Assembly (NCBI GenBank): GCA_023136715.1
Contig: JAGLQT010000227.1
Location: 1-6,504, forward strand
DNA from: Gammaproteobacteria bacterium
GTDB taxonomy: Bacteria > Pseudomonadota > Gammaproteobacteria > SZUA-229
Direction: 5' to 3'
DNA length: 6,504 nucleotides
Numbering within the stretch: the first letter of the stretch is position 1; each line of letters opens with the position of its first letter. The position numbers and the translations under genes are program-made. The notes beneath the pieces are model-generated. The model had not been told where the DNA came from, searched no databases, and was given only the letters and a program-made list of their open reading frames with translations. This document shows positions 1 through 6,344 of this stretch, piece by piece.

Positions 1-140
1 ACCAGACTAAAACTTCTAATGGTTTTATGCGCTGGCGTACGTGCCATCCACATTAATACCACAATAATAAAAAGCCAGATAAGTGCTGAAATGCCTGACT
101 GCTCAGGCCACCAGATGGACATCAATTCTGAAAACGTCAT
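1..140 (-). CDS. N-terminal fragment of a membrane-anchored protein (partial, runs off left edge)
   Basis: A reading frame opens on the minus strand at an ATG at 140-138 and stays open to the window edge (46 codons plus two bases). It begins MTFSELMSIWWPEQSG, followed by one hydrophobic helix at about residues 17-32 (ISALIWLFIIVVLMWM). The basic stretch ARTPAHKTIRS comes next, suggesting a single membrane anchor with the remainder in the cytoplasm. A good Shine-Dalgarno sequence, GGGAG, sits 5 bases upstream of the ATG (146-150 on the plus strand). The gene is divergent from the kinase gene. The 'ARTPAHK.IRS' motif after one N-terminal helix reminds me of large, mostly coiled-coil hypothetical proteins in gammaproteobacteria, but that is from memory and weak. 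The function cannot be told from this fragment. That it is a real gene is fairly likely from the SD, the helix and the open end. Confidence 0.66.
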   Translation of the reverse strand, partial: MTFSELMSIWWPEQSGISALIWLFIIVVLMWMARTPAHKTIRSFSL

Positions 141-197
141 AACCACTCCCATGCATCAGCATGTAGTTATTAACTTATTTGTTTGCCATATAGACAT

Positions 198-222
198 GTA
201 GCAGCCGAATTTCTTCAGCTAC
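198..222. repeat. Imperfect 25-bp palindrome upstream of the left-hand gene
   Basis: GTAGC at 198-202 and GCTAC at 218-222 are the outer arms. The centre GAA-T-TTC (207-213) is also symmetric, and one further G/C pair matches (203-217 arm interior). It lies 58-82 bases upstream of the minus-strand start at 140. It could be an operator or a hairpin in that gene's leader. No known regulator consensus was recognised. Confidence 0.3.
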
Positions 223-263
223 CATTTGGCATATTAGTTTGGAGTAATTTTATTATTTAATGT

Positions 264-285
264 TTTAACTCAGGAACGAGTTAAA
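264..285. repeat. Perfect inverted repeat, 8-bp arms with 6-base spacer
   Basis: TTTAACTC (264-271) and GAGTTAAA (278-285) are exact reverse complements around AGGAAC. The stem is AT-rich and has no T-tract, so it does not look like an intrinsic terminator. It lies between two divergent genes, 109 bp upstream of the kinase -35 box and 124 bp upstream of the left-hand start codon. A dimeric repressor or activator site is the most natural reading, but this is inferred from symmetry only. Confidence 0.4.
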
Positions 286-393
286 TATTTGTGCGCATCT
301 GAAATGACCATAGCAACTAAGACTTAACATATCAACTACTATATTATTACCTGTAAACACCATAATTATAATTTTATTAAATCATAATATTTA

Positions 394-421
394 TTGACGA
401 TAACAACATTGCTTATATACT
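394..421 (+). promoter_or_regulatory. Sigma70-type promoter of the kinase gene
   Basis: The -35 box TTGACG (394-399) and the -10 box TATACT (416-421) each match the consensus at five of six positions, with a 16-bp spacer. The preceding 360-393 is almost pure A/T and could act as an UP element. Transcription would begin near 428, giving a leader of about 30 bases before the TTG at 459. This also argues against a translation start further upstream in the frame, which is open back to 381. Confidence 0.7.
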
Positions 422-458
422 AGGCAAAACAAAAAGAGACCCACAGCGAATATCCTCC

Positions 459-2822
459 TTGAACAAGCATCGCCGACTTTATTTTTCACTTTTCATCGTT
501 GTCTGTTTTGCACTGACCTTTCTGTCATCGCAAAACAGTAATATTCGGTGGCTGGATGCTCAGATGTTCCGCTTTGCCAGTTATTTACTACCAGCTCAGC
601 CCCATTCCAATGATATTCACGCAATAAAGCTCGATGAAGCTCGCCTGCAAACACCGCAGGGCATACGAGAATTTAGATTCCTTTTACGCAAACTTAAAAA
701 ATCCAAAGCGGCAGAGATTGTCTGGTTAACTGATGATTTCCCGCAAATGGATTATATGCCGCTCAAAGATGACAAATCTGAATTAGCCAATAAGAAAAAA
801 CCAGAGTCATCCGAAGAAGAGCCGCAATGGAAACCAACAGAAGGAGAAAGAAATAAGCTGGCCTGGATGTTAGAAAATCAACGTGTATTTCTAACGCAAT
901 ATACAAACATGCCGCAGCAGCATAAGAATACGCCTTATAACGAATCTTTAATTTATCAGCACGGCTGGAGACAATATATACCTTCTATATTTTTGCCAGA
1001 AGCCCAGTTATTCAGGTCTATCAATACTCAGTTACCTTACCGCGTTTACCCCTTTAACCCTGCCTCTTCGAATGAGCAGGCTTTGATCTGGTATGGTGAC
1101 GATAGAAGCTCATCCCTGCCTGATTTGGCTTTGGCTGTTTTCAGTCACCACCAACAAAGCAAGAAAATACACTGGAGTGAAAACGGACAGATTTCATTAG
1201 ATAACTCTCTGGTATATGCCAGCACCTCCGGAAAAACATATAACTATTTTTCTGCATTAACTGGTCGCCATAGCAAGATAGATACGCTATCGCTTGAAAC
1301 GGCATCTAAACAATCAAACGATAATTTTAAAAACAAAATAGTGCTAATCGGCCAGGATGCAAATCAACTGCAGATGCTGGCTGATTCAATAAGCAGTTTA
1401 CAGGCTAATGCCACCTACCATACCCCTGCCGAGAGCTGGTGGTTAATTCCTTTGCTGTTGTCAGCCGTCGTGGTTTACCTGTTGTGGATTTTGCCCCTGT
1501 TTGGAAAACAAAGTGGTTTGTTTTTCGGTGCCTTTCTTATTTTGGGAATCATTTCAGCACAGCCCATATTTTTGATTCTTGAAGGAATCTGGTGGCCGAC
1601 AATCAATATATTATTCCTCATGGTCATTGGTCAACTGGCTGTCTATATCTATTTATCTGGCAAGAAAATTCTGAATCATTTACTTCAAACACAGCATGGT
1701 TCCTGGTATCAGCTTGGACATTACCAGTATGATAAAGGTGATTATGAAGCAGCACTGACCAGTCTTCTCAAGTGTTACACGGATGATGATGTGCTATCTG
1801 ATCTTTATGAAATTGGCTTAAGATTCGAGCGGAAGCGTCAATATGACAAGGCGCTTCAGGTTTATTCAGAAATAGATATCCGGTGTAAAAATTATAAAGA
1901 CATCGACAAGCGACTCAAATCAATTCTTGGCATTTCTAAAACATACTCACAAATATCATCACCCAATCAGGGACAAAAAACACTGGTGATGCCTCAAATG
2001 GAAATGCCTGAATTTGGACGTTATAAAATTGAAAGGGAATTAGGCCGGGGTGCTATGGGCGTAGTCTATCTTGGTCTTGATCCCAAAATTAACAGGCAGG
2101 TTGCCATAAAAACGCTGGACTATACCCAATTTTCCAGCAAAGAACTACAAACTGTCAAATCTCGTTTCTTCCGTGAAGCAGAAGCCGCTGGCCGCCTTTG
2201 CCATAACGATATCGTTATCGTGTACGACGTTGGTGAAGAAGATGACTTCGCTTTTATTGCCATGGATTATGTCACTGGTGTGCCTTTATCCGATTACACA
2301 CAAGCCGATAATTTACTGCCCGTTGATGAAGTTTATCGCATCATGCAGGTTGTTGCAGAGGCTTTGGACTACGCACACAAGCAAAACATTGTGCACCGTG
2401 ATATTAAGCCGGGCAACATCATGTACAACCCGGAAAGCAAAAAAATAAAAATCACCGACTTCGGTATCGCACGCATTACCGATTCAGTCAAAACAAAAAC
2501 TGGCAGTTTTCTTGGCAGCCCTTCCTACATGGCACCAGAGCAAATCATCGGTGCGCACGTCAATGGTCGTGCAGATCTCTATTCACTTGGAGTTAGCTTC
2601 TATCAGCTACTTACTGGACGACTCCCCTTCAGCGCAGACAGCCTTGGCAATCTGGCACACAAAATAGCCAATGAAAAACACAAACCGGTAAGAGAGATAC
2701 GTGCCAGCCTGCCCGCCAGCGCAACACGCATTATCAATAAATTACTACAAAAAGACCCGGAGAAACGCTATGCCAGCGGTGCCGCAATGACGGCGGCACT
2801 CAAAAAAGAAACGCATGAATAA
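459..2822 (+). CDS. Membrane CHASE2-type sensor Ser/Thr protein kinase
   Basis: This 787-aa Hanks-type kinase phosphorylates Ser/Thr on unknown cytoplasmic targets, presumably in response to an extracytoplasmic signal. One N-terminal helix (about 7-25) is followed by a CHASE2-like outer domain (about 30-325), ending in the typical strand FKNKIVLIG (290-298). Three membrane helices follow (about 328-346, 352-374, 380-399). A TPR-like segment has 'YDKGDYEAAL' near 424 and 'RKRQYDKALQVY' near 458. The kinase domain spans about 522-775: glycine loop LGRGAMG (528-534), VAIK Lys551, alphaC Glu573, HRDIKPGN (catalytic Asp648, Lys650, Asn653), DFG Asp667, activation-loop Thr679/Thr681 and APE (692-694). 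All catalytic residues are present, so it should be active. It starts at TTG because the first helix needs nearly the full N-terminus and no ATG precedes it. No Shine-Dalgarno is evident. Residues 97-130 are an unusual Lys/Glu-rich insertion. No phosphatase or FHA partner lies in the window. Confidence 0.93.
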   Translation: MNKHRRLYFSLFIVVCFALTFLSSQNSNIRWLDAQMFRFASYLLPAQPHSNDIHAIKLDEARLQTPQGIREFRFLLRKLKKSKAAEIVWLTDDFPQMDYMPLKDDKSELANKKKPESSEEEPQWKPTEGERNKLAWMLENQRVFLTQYTNMPQQHKNTPYNESLIYQHGWRQYIPSIFLPEAQLFRSINTQLPYRVYPFNPASSNEQALIWYGDDRSSSLPDLALAVFSHHQQSKKIHWSENGQISLDNSLVYASTSGKTYNYFSALTGRHSKIDTLSLETASKQSNDNFKNKIVLIGQDANQLQMLADSISSLQANATYHTPAESWWLIPLLLSAVVVYLLWILPLFGKQSGLFFGAFLILGIISAQPIFLILEGIWWPTINILFLMVIGQLAVYIYLSGKKILNHLLQTQHGSWYQLGHYQYDKGDYEAALTSLLKCYTDDDVLSDLYEIGLRFERKRQYDKALQVYSEIDIRCKNYKDIDKRLKSILGISKTYSQISSPNQGQKTLVMPQMEMPEFGRYKIERELGRGAMGVVYLGLDPKINRQVAIKTLDYTQFSSKELQTVKSRFFREAEAAGRLCHNDIVIVYDVGEEDDFAFIAMDYVTGVPLSDYTQADNLLPVDEVYRIMQVVAEALDYAHKQNIVHRDIKPGNIMYNPESKKIKITDFGIARITDSVKTKTGSFLGSPSYMAPEQIIGAHVNGRADLYSLGVSFYQLLTGRLPFSADSLGNLAHKIANEKHKPVREIRASLPASATRIINKLLQKDPEKRYASGAAMTAALKKETHE

Positions 2823-2835
2823 ACAAAAAAACTAA

Positions 2836-3140
2836 CTACAAATGCTCACCTGAAATTGTCCGCCACTGATCTGCCAGATGTCCAAAATATTTCACTTCCT
2901 CCGCCCTGTCCCCTTTGGTTTCTTCGTGTAGCAACCATTCCTGTACTTTAGCGACTTCCTCATGACTGATGTCATGACTCATAAAACACACCGGGCCTGA
3001 ATTATAAGTGACATTAAAACTGGCTGAGTGGTAGGCATCATCCAGTTTCGCTGCAATATCTCGATATGCGTTTTGATGAATTTCTTTATAAAAGCACTGA
3101 TTTCTGGTTTGGCACAAAAATGGATTAAGCATACCCACAT
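2836..3140 (-). pseudogene. Frameshifted paralogue of the 101-aa small protein
   Basis: The 73 codons from 3054 down to the TAG at 2836 encode a protein matching the intact copy (4693-4998) at 59 of 73 residues by my alignment, including VTYN.GPVCFMSH and the C-terminus ISGEHL. Upstream, the homologous DNA continues in a different frame. There, an ATG at 3140 encodes 25 codons ending FIKTH, aligned with LVKTH of the intact copy. Copy 1 is 305 bases including the stop, copy 2 is 306. One base (equivalent to the G of GAT codon 26) is missing between 3065 and 3066. Restoring it gives KTHDRDIAAKLDD against KTHDRAIAAKLDE. The open frame can be extended to an ATG at 3186, but that N-terminus has no counterpart and no Shine-Dalgarno, and it overlaps selO. 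No AGGAG precedes 3140 either. I call it decayed; expression from a new start is possible but unsupported. A sequencing error is the other explanation. Confidence 0.75.
2836..3140 (-). repeat. Left member of a diverged direct repeat flanking selO
   Basis: This is the same stretch viewed as DNA. Over the 219 bases of shared frame, I count about 49 differences from 4693-4998 (roughly 78% identity), in the same orientation. No target-site duplication or transposon end was noticed at the borders. Confidence 0.7.
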
Positions 3141-3180
3141 AAATATCTGGTTGATCAAATCTATTTCCTGTCCACAATGG

Positions 3181-4668
3181 ATGCATGAAAAAAAACTCGA
3201 AGAACTAAAGTTTGAAAATAGCTACAGCCAGCTCCCCGATATCTTTTACAGTCGCCATACGACTAGCCCGTTAAGCAATCAACATCTCATCAGCTTTAAT
3301 ACAGCGGCTGCCGAACTCATTGGCATAGACCCTGAAGAATCAAAACGAAAAGATTTCCCAGACATCATCAGCGGTGCAAAACATCTCGAAGGTTTTGACC
3401 CCTTAGCGATGTGTTACTCCGGCCATCAATTTGGTCACTATGTACCCCGTCTTGGTGATGGACGCGCCATTCTCCTGGCAGAGGTTAAAACAGATTCGGG
3501 TGACAAATGGGATTTACAGGTAAAAGGCGGAGGCCCAACGCTTTATTCTCGCGGTAGTGATGGCCGTGCTGTTTTGCGCTCAACCATCCGTGAATATTTA
3601 TGCAGTGAAGCCATGCATGGACTAGGCATAGCAACAACGCGTGCGCTCTGTATTATTGGCAGTGACCATGAAGTCTATCGAGAACAAATAGAAACCGGTG
3701 CACTGTTATTACGCATGTCACCCAGTCATGTTCGCTTTGGTTCATTCGAATATATGTATTACAACCAACGGTTCGACGATCTCAAGCAGCTGGCTGATTA
3801 CGTGATCGAACAGCATCATGCTGATTTCAAAGAGCTTGATGAACCTTATCTTGCGCTGCTCAAGCTGGTAATTAAATCGACCGCTGAACTGATTGCACAA
3901 TGGCAATCGGTGGGCTTTGCTCATGGCGTGATGAATACCGATAACATGTCGATACTCGGTTTGACGCTGGACTACGGCCCTTATGGATTTCTCGATCAAT
4001 ACAATCGTGATTTCATTTGCAACCACTCTGATCACGAAGGTCGATATGCTTTCAACAAACAACCTGATATAGGCCTGTTTAATGTCAGCTGCCTGGCGCA
4101 GGCACTTTTACCCCTGCTGGACGACGACCCGGACCGCGCCGTTGAAAAAGCAAAAAACGAATTACAAAAATACCAGCAATATTATGTCGACAGCTATTCC
4201 AGTTTAATGCGAAATAAACTGGGGCTGTATGAAGACAAAATTGAAGATAAAGCCTTAGTCTCACAATTACTCAACATCATGCACGATAACCACGTTGATT
4301 ACACGATGCTGTTTCGTCAGCTTTCACAGGCACCGAGTGATGAATATGAAAATAACATCCGCGACTTATTTATAAACCGCGAAGCCTGTGACTTATGGCT
4401 GCATAAATACAAGCAACGCATCACTGAAGAAAACACCGATGCTATTGAACGCAGCAAGCTGATGAAGCAGGTCAACCCTAAATATATTCTAAGAAATTAT
4501 ATGGTGGAAATAGCCATTAGAAAGGCCAGCGATAATCAGGACTATTCTGAAATTGATGTACTGCTTAACTTATTGCAAAACCCGTTTGAAGAACATGATG
4601 ATTTAACCCATTATGCAGGCCACCCACCAGAATGGGCGCAACAGATTTCTGTGAGTTGCTCTTCTTGA
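3181..4668 (+). CDS. selO: Protein adenylyltransferase SelO (YdiU family)
   Basis: This 495-aa SelO transfers AMP from ATP to Ser/Thr/Tyr of target proteins, using an inverted nucleotide-binding mode in a pseudokinase fold, and is linked to redox homeostasis. The N-terminus has the family's SYSQLP..FYS. Next come GHQFGHYVPRLGDGRA (81-96), Lys115 in VKGGGPT, Glu138 in REYL, Arg178 in LLLRMSPSHVRFG, Asp254/Asn255 in MNTDN and Asp264 in LDYGP. These correspond to the catalytic and ATP/metal-binding residues known in Pseudomonas SelO. Cys280 (FICNHSD) and Cys493 (third from the C-terminal end, SCSS) match the disulfide pair of E. coli SelO; eukaryotic SelO has selenocysteine at the latter position. 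Length is close to E. coli's 478. The frame is open back to 3028, but those residues lie antisense to the broken small gene and resemble nothing in SelO, so I start at ATG 3181. That start has no Shine-Dalgarno. Confidence 0.95.
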   Translation: MHEKKLEELKFENSYSQLPDIFYSRHTTSPLSNQHLISFNTAAAELIGIDPEESKRKDFPDIISGAKHLEGFDPLAMCYSGHQFGHYVPRLGDGRAILLAEVKTDSGDKWDLQVKGGGPTLYSRGSDGRAVLRSTIREYLCSEAMHGLGIATTRALCIIGSDHEVYREQIETGALLLRMSPSHVRFGSFEYMYYNQRFDDLKQLADYVIEQHHADFKELDEPYLALLKLVIKSTAELIAQWQSVGFAHGVMNTDNMSILGLTLDYGPYGFLDQYNRDFICNHSDHEGRYAFNKQPDIGLFNVSCLAQALLPLLDDDPDRAVEKAKNELQKYQQYYVDSYSSLMRNKLGLYEDKIEDKALVSQLLNIMHDNHVDYTMLFRQLSQAPSDEYENNIRDLFINREACDLWLHKYKQRITEENTDAIERSKLMKQVNPKYILRNYMVEIAIRKASDNQDYSEIDVLLNLLQNPFEEHDDLTHYAGHPPEWAQQISVSCSS

Positions 4669-4692
4669 AAATTGAATTCAGCATATAGAGGA

Positions 4693-4998
4693 CTAAAGGT
4701 GTTCCCCGGAAATTGGCCTCCACTGATCTACCAAACGACCAAAATATTTTATCTCATCAGTAGTATCACCTTTAGTTTCTTCGTATAACAACCATTCCTG
4801 CACTTTGGCTGCTTCCTCATGCGTGATGGCATGGCTCATGAAACACACTGGCCCAGTATTATAGGTAACGTTAAAACTGGCTGACTGATAAGCCTCATCC
4901 AGCTTTGCGGCTATCGCTCTATCGTGTGTTTTGACAAGATCAATAATCGACTGGAAATCTGTTGGTAGTATATGCATTTCTGGTAATGATGATGCCAT
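4693..4998 (-). CDS. Uncharacterised 101-aa protein (intact paralogue)
   Basis: I do not recognise this family. The 101-aa product has no signal peptide or membrane helix and looks soluble. Residues 14-37 are probably helical (DFQSIIDLVKTH, then IAAKLDEAYQ). A likely strand region follows, with FNVTYNTGPVCFMSH (42-56) containing the only Cys. Then come a helix THEEAAKVQEWLLYEE (59-74) and a C-terminus rich in aromatics (IKYFGRLVDQW) ending ISGEHL. The part from residue 29 on is well conserved in the broken paralogue at 2836-3140, where most base differences are silent, so the sequence has been under protein-level selection. The start is ATG at 4998 with a strong AAGGAG (5004-5009) five bases upstream. 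It lies 30 bp after the membrane-protein gene and probably belongs to the same operon. It converges on selO with 24 bp between stops. Confidence 0.85.
   Translation of the reverse strand: MASSLPEMHILPTDFQSIIDLVKTHDRAIAAKLDEAYQSASFNVTYNTGPVCFMSHAITHEEAAKVQEWLLYEETKGDTTDEIKYFGRLVDQWRPISGEHL
4693..4998 (-). repeat. Right member of a diverged direct repeat flanking selO
   Basis: This is the second copy of the stretch at 2836-3140, in the same orientation and 306 rather than 305 bases long. Together the two bracket selO, which is read in the opposite direction. Confidence 0.7.
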
Positions 4999-5003
4999 GG
5001 TTG

Positions 5004-5009
5004 CTCCTT
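5004..5009 (-). promoter_or_regulatory. Strong ribosome binding site of the 101-aa gene
   Basis: AAGGAG on the minus strand lies five bases before ATG 4998 and fixes that start. The corresponding site is missing in front of the broken copy at 3140, where the bases are A/T-rich, which supports loss of function of that copy. Confidence 0.8.
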
Positions 5010-5028
5010 ACGAGTGATGCGGCCTGCA

Positions 5029-5436
5029 TTAAAGATTAGCACGATCTGGCTCAACTGCTGCAGCCAGTTTGTGATAAAAAATACCCACATATCGCCTTTT
5101 TTTGATGTGATAAATAATCAAAACCCACTTCATCGGTTCAAGAAATAATAATACCAGCCACCAGAATAAAAGCATGTTGAGCGTATACAGACTAATGGCA
5201 GTCACCAGGGTGAACGGGATATACCAGAAAGGTTCCAGCCTGTTGCCTATTCTGAATACATTACAAAACAGGAAAAAAGACAGGCCCAGGTACAGAGGAA
5301 CCCAGAACAGGCTTTTATCGGGTAACTGATTAAAAAGAAAAACTGAAAGCACACAGAGAAAAATAATAAAACTGCTATCTATCAAGTTAAACCGGAACCC
5401 AGGTTCTATCTGGATTTTAAATGTTAGCCACTTCAC
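5029..5436 (-). CDS. Small polytopic membrane protein, function unknown
   Basis: This 135-aa protein starts at GTG (5436-5434) and overlaps the last 20 bases of the YdjM-type gene, so the two are probably translationally coupled. Only a weak GGAAA lies upstream. A short N-terminal segment, KIQIEPGFRFN (7-17), precedes three or four hydrophobic helices (about 22-37, 43-60, 72-88 and 89-109). A loop with FRIGNRLEPFWYIPF (61-75) separates the second and third. After the last helix comes a basic tail, IKKRRYVGIFYHK (111-123), likely cytoplasmic. The PGFRFN and GNRLEPFWY motifs look like conserved family features, and I have a faint memory of similar small gammaproteobacterial membrane proteins, but I cannot name a family or function. 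The overlap suggests a role tied to the YdjM homologue, for example as a partner in the inner membrane. Confidence 0.8.
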   Translation of the reverse strand: MKWLTFKIQIEPGFRFNLIDSSFIIFLCVLSVFLFNQLPDKSLFWVPLYLGLSFFLFCNVFRIGNRLEPFWYIPFTLVTAISLYTLNMLLFWWLVLLFLEPMKWVLIIYHIKKRRYVGIFYHKLAAAVEPDRANL

Positions 5437-6304
5437 GAATCAGTTTTCCATTGTTATCAAATTCGAGCGTTGTTCTAGCAAACTTACCGCCGAAATTTCG
5501 AACGGCAATATCATTGACCTGAATGCACACGCCATTTTCAGTTTTATCGACACCGGTAATATAAAAGGCGCGGGTAATGTCTTTCATATCCTGGTAGACG
5601 CGACTTTTCTCAGCCAATACCCGTACGGCTTCATCTTCTGCTTCATATCGAATTTGTTTTTTCTTATTGCCGGTCAAACCATTGTAAATATAGGCAAGCA
5701 AGCCCTGTTCATCTTCAACCAGCACATAAAACTCAAAGGGATTGAGGCTACTGGGTATGGCAAACAGAGCATCTAACTGACGACGGACTTTTCGCTGATA
5801 GGCAAGTTTTGACAGAAAATAAACAGCAAAGGCTCCCGGATATAACCAGATTGCGATATTCACCTCATCGAATGCATGCAATACATAAAATAAGGCGGTC
5901 AGGGCGAGGGCGACACTGTCGATAAAAAACACCGCGTCCAGACTGTAACGTTTTTTTATAAATGGTGACAATAGCGCAATACGGTAGGTATTAAACCAGT
6001 CCAGCAGGACATGAATATATAGGCCAGCCAGCACTGCCAAATAGACTTCCACCTGCCACCATTCACCCAGTGGCATCAGTATAACCATGCTCAACAACAA
6101 GGCATACAGCGGCGCCAGAATAACGGAATGCGTAATTCCCTGATGATGTTTCAAATAAAAACGCTTGCCCAGGACCATGAAAATGACGTCCAGGTCGGGG
6201 AATACACTGCCAGCAATAAAAGCAAAACCCACCAGCGGCTGATCTTGTATTACCGCTACCAGCATGCCCGCACCACCAATCAAGGCGTGATGAACTATAT
6301 CCAC
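5417..6304 (-). CDS. YdjM-type (DUF457) inner-membrane predicted metal-dependent hydrolase
   Basis: This 295-aa protein resembles the YdjM/YfhP family (often labelled LexA-regulated membrane-bound hydrolase), whose substrate is unknown. The N-terminal half carries the family's putative metal ligands: HHALIGG (His5, His6), GSVFPDLDV (Asp37, Asp39), HHQGITHS (His53, His54, His59) and HVLLDWFNTYR (His98, Asp102), followed by KRYSLDAVFFID. Hydrophobic helices lie at about 61-79, 86-101, 126-144 and 150-166. From about 175 a soluble C-terminal domain begins, with SLNPFEFYVLVED and strand-like segments to the end. A comparable C-terminal extension occurs in B. subtilis YfhP, from memory. The start is GTG (6304-6302); the ATG two bases upstream is out of frame and stops at once. 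A strong GGAGGG (6308-6313) precedes it. I see no clear LexA box upstream. It is the first gene of a likely three-gene operon. Confidence 0.9.
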   Translation of the reverse strand: MDIVHHALIGGAGMLVAVIQDQPLVGFAFIAGSVFPDLDVIFMVLGKRFYLKHHQGITHSVILAPLYALLLSMVILMPLGEWWQVEVYLAVLAGLYIHVLLDWFNTYRIALLSPFIKKRYSLDAVFFIDSVALALTALFYVLHAFDEVNIAIWLYPGAFAVYFLSKLAYQRKVRRQLDALFAIPSSLNPFEFYVLVEDEQGLLAYIYNGLTGNKKKQIRYEAEDEAVRVLAEKSRVYQDMKDITRAFYITGVDKTENGVCIQVNDIAVRNFGGKFARTTLEFDNNGKLIREVANI

Positions 6305-6307
6305 ATA

Positions 6308-6313
6308 CCCTCC
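6308..6313 (-). promoter_or_regulatory. Ribosome binding site deciding a GTG start
   Basis: GGAGGG on the minus strand ends three bases before GTG 6304. It supports GTG rather than an internal start for the YdjM-type protein and leaves the His5-His6 motif at the very N-terminus, as is usual in this family. Confidence 0.75.
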
Positions 6314-6344
6314 AGCAGGCTAAAACTGCGGTCTAAATAGTCAA

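Larger units (their letters stand above)
141..458. other. Divergent intergenic control region
   Basis: These 318 bases separate the start of the left-hand minus-strand gene from the kinase start. They are strongly AT-rich, especially 340-415. They hold the kinase promoter (394-421), a perfect 8-bp inverted repeat (264-285) and an imperfect 25-bp palindrome (198-222). I see no convincing small ORF with a ribosome binding site and no structured RNA that I recognise. A plus-strand open frame at 19-201 overlaps the left-hand gene antisense and has no coding character. Confidence 0.6.

Noticed and set aside
19..201. 60-aa plus-strand open frame at the left end
   Set aside because: It is antisense to the left-hand partial gene, which has a good ribosome site and a membrane helix; this frame has neither.
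2173..2448. 91-aa plus-strand open frame inside the kinase domain
   Set aside because: It is an alternate frame over conserved kinase motifs, so it is a shadow.
2823..2835. Bidirectional terminator between the kinase and the broken small gene
   Set aside because: There are only 13 bases, A-rich, with no stem; the A-run alone is not enough. The same holds for 4669-4692.
3028..3180. Upstream extension of the selO reading frame by 51 codons
   Set aside because: It lies antisense to the decayed small gene, has no ribosome site and does not resemble SelO N-termini; homology starts at 3181.
3742..4062. 106-aa minus-strand open frame inside selO
   Set aside because: It is antisense to well-conserved SelO catalytic sequence and has no recognisable features of its own.
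2836..4998. Composite transposon carrying selO
   Set aside because: The flanking repeats are a diverged protein-coding gene, not insertion sequences; no transposase, terminal inverted repeats or target duplication was seen.
6128..6340. 70-aa plus-strand open frame
   Set aside because: It is antisense to the conserved His/Asp motif region of the YdjM-type gene.
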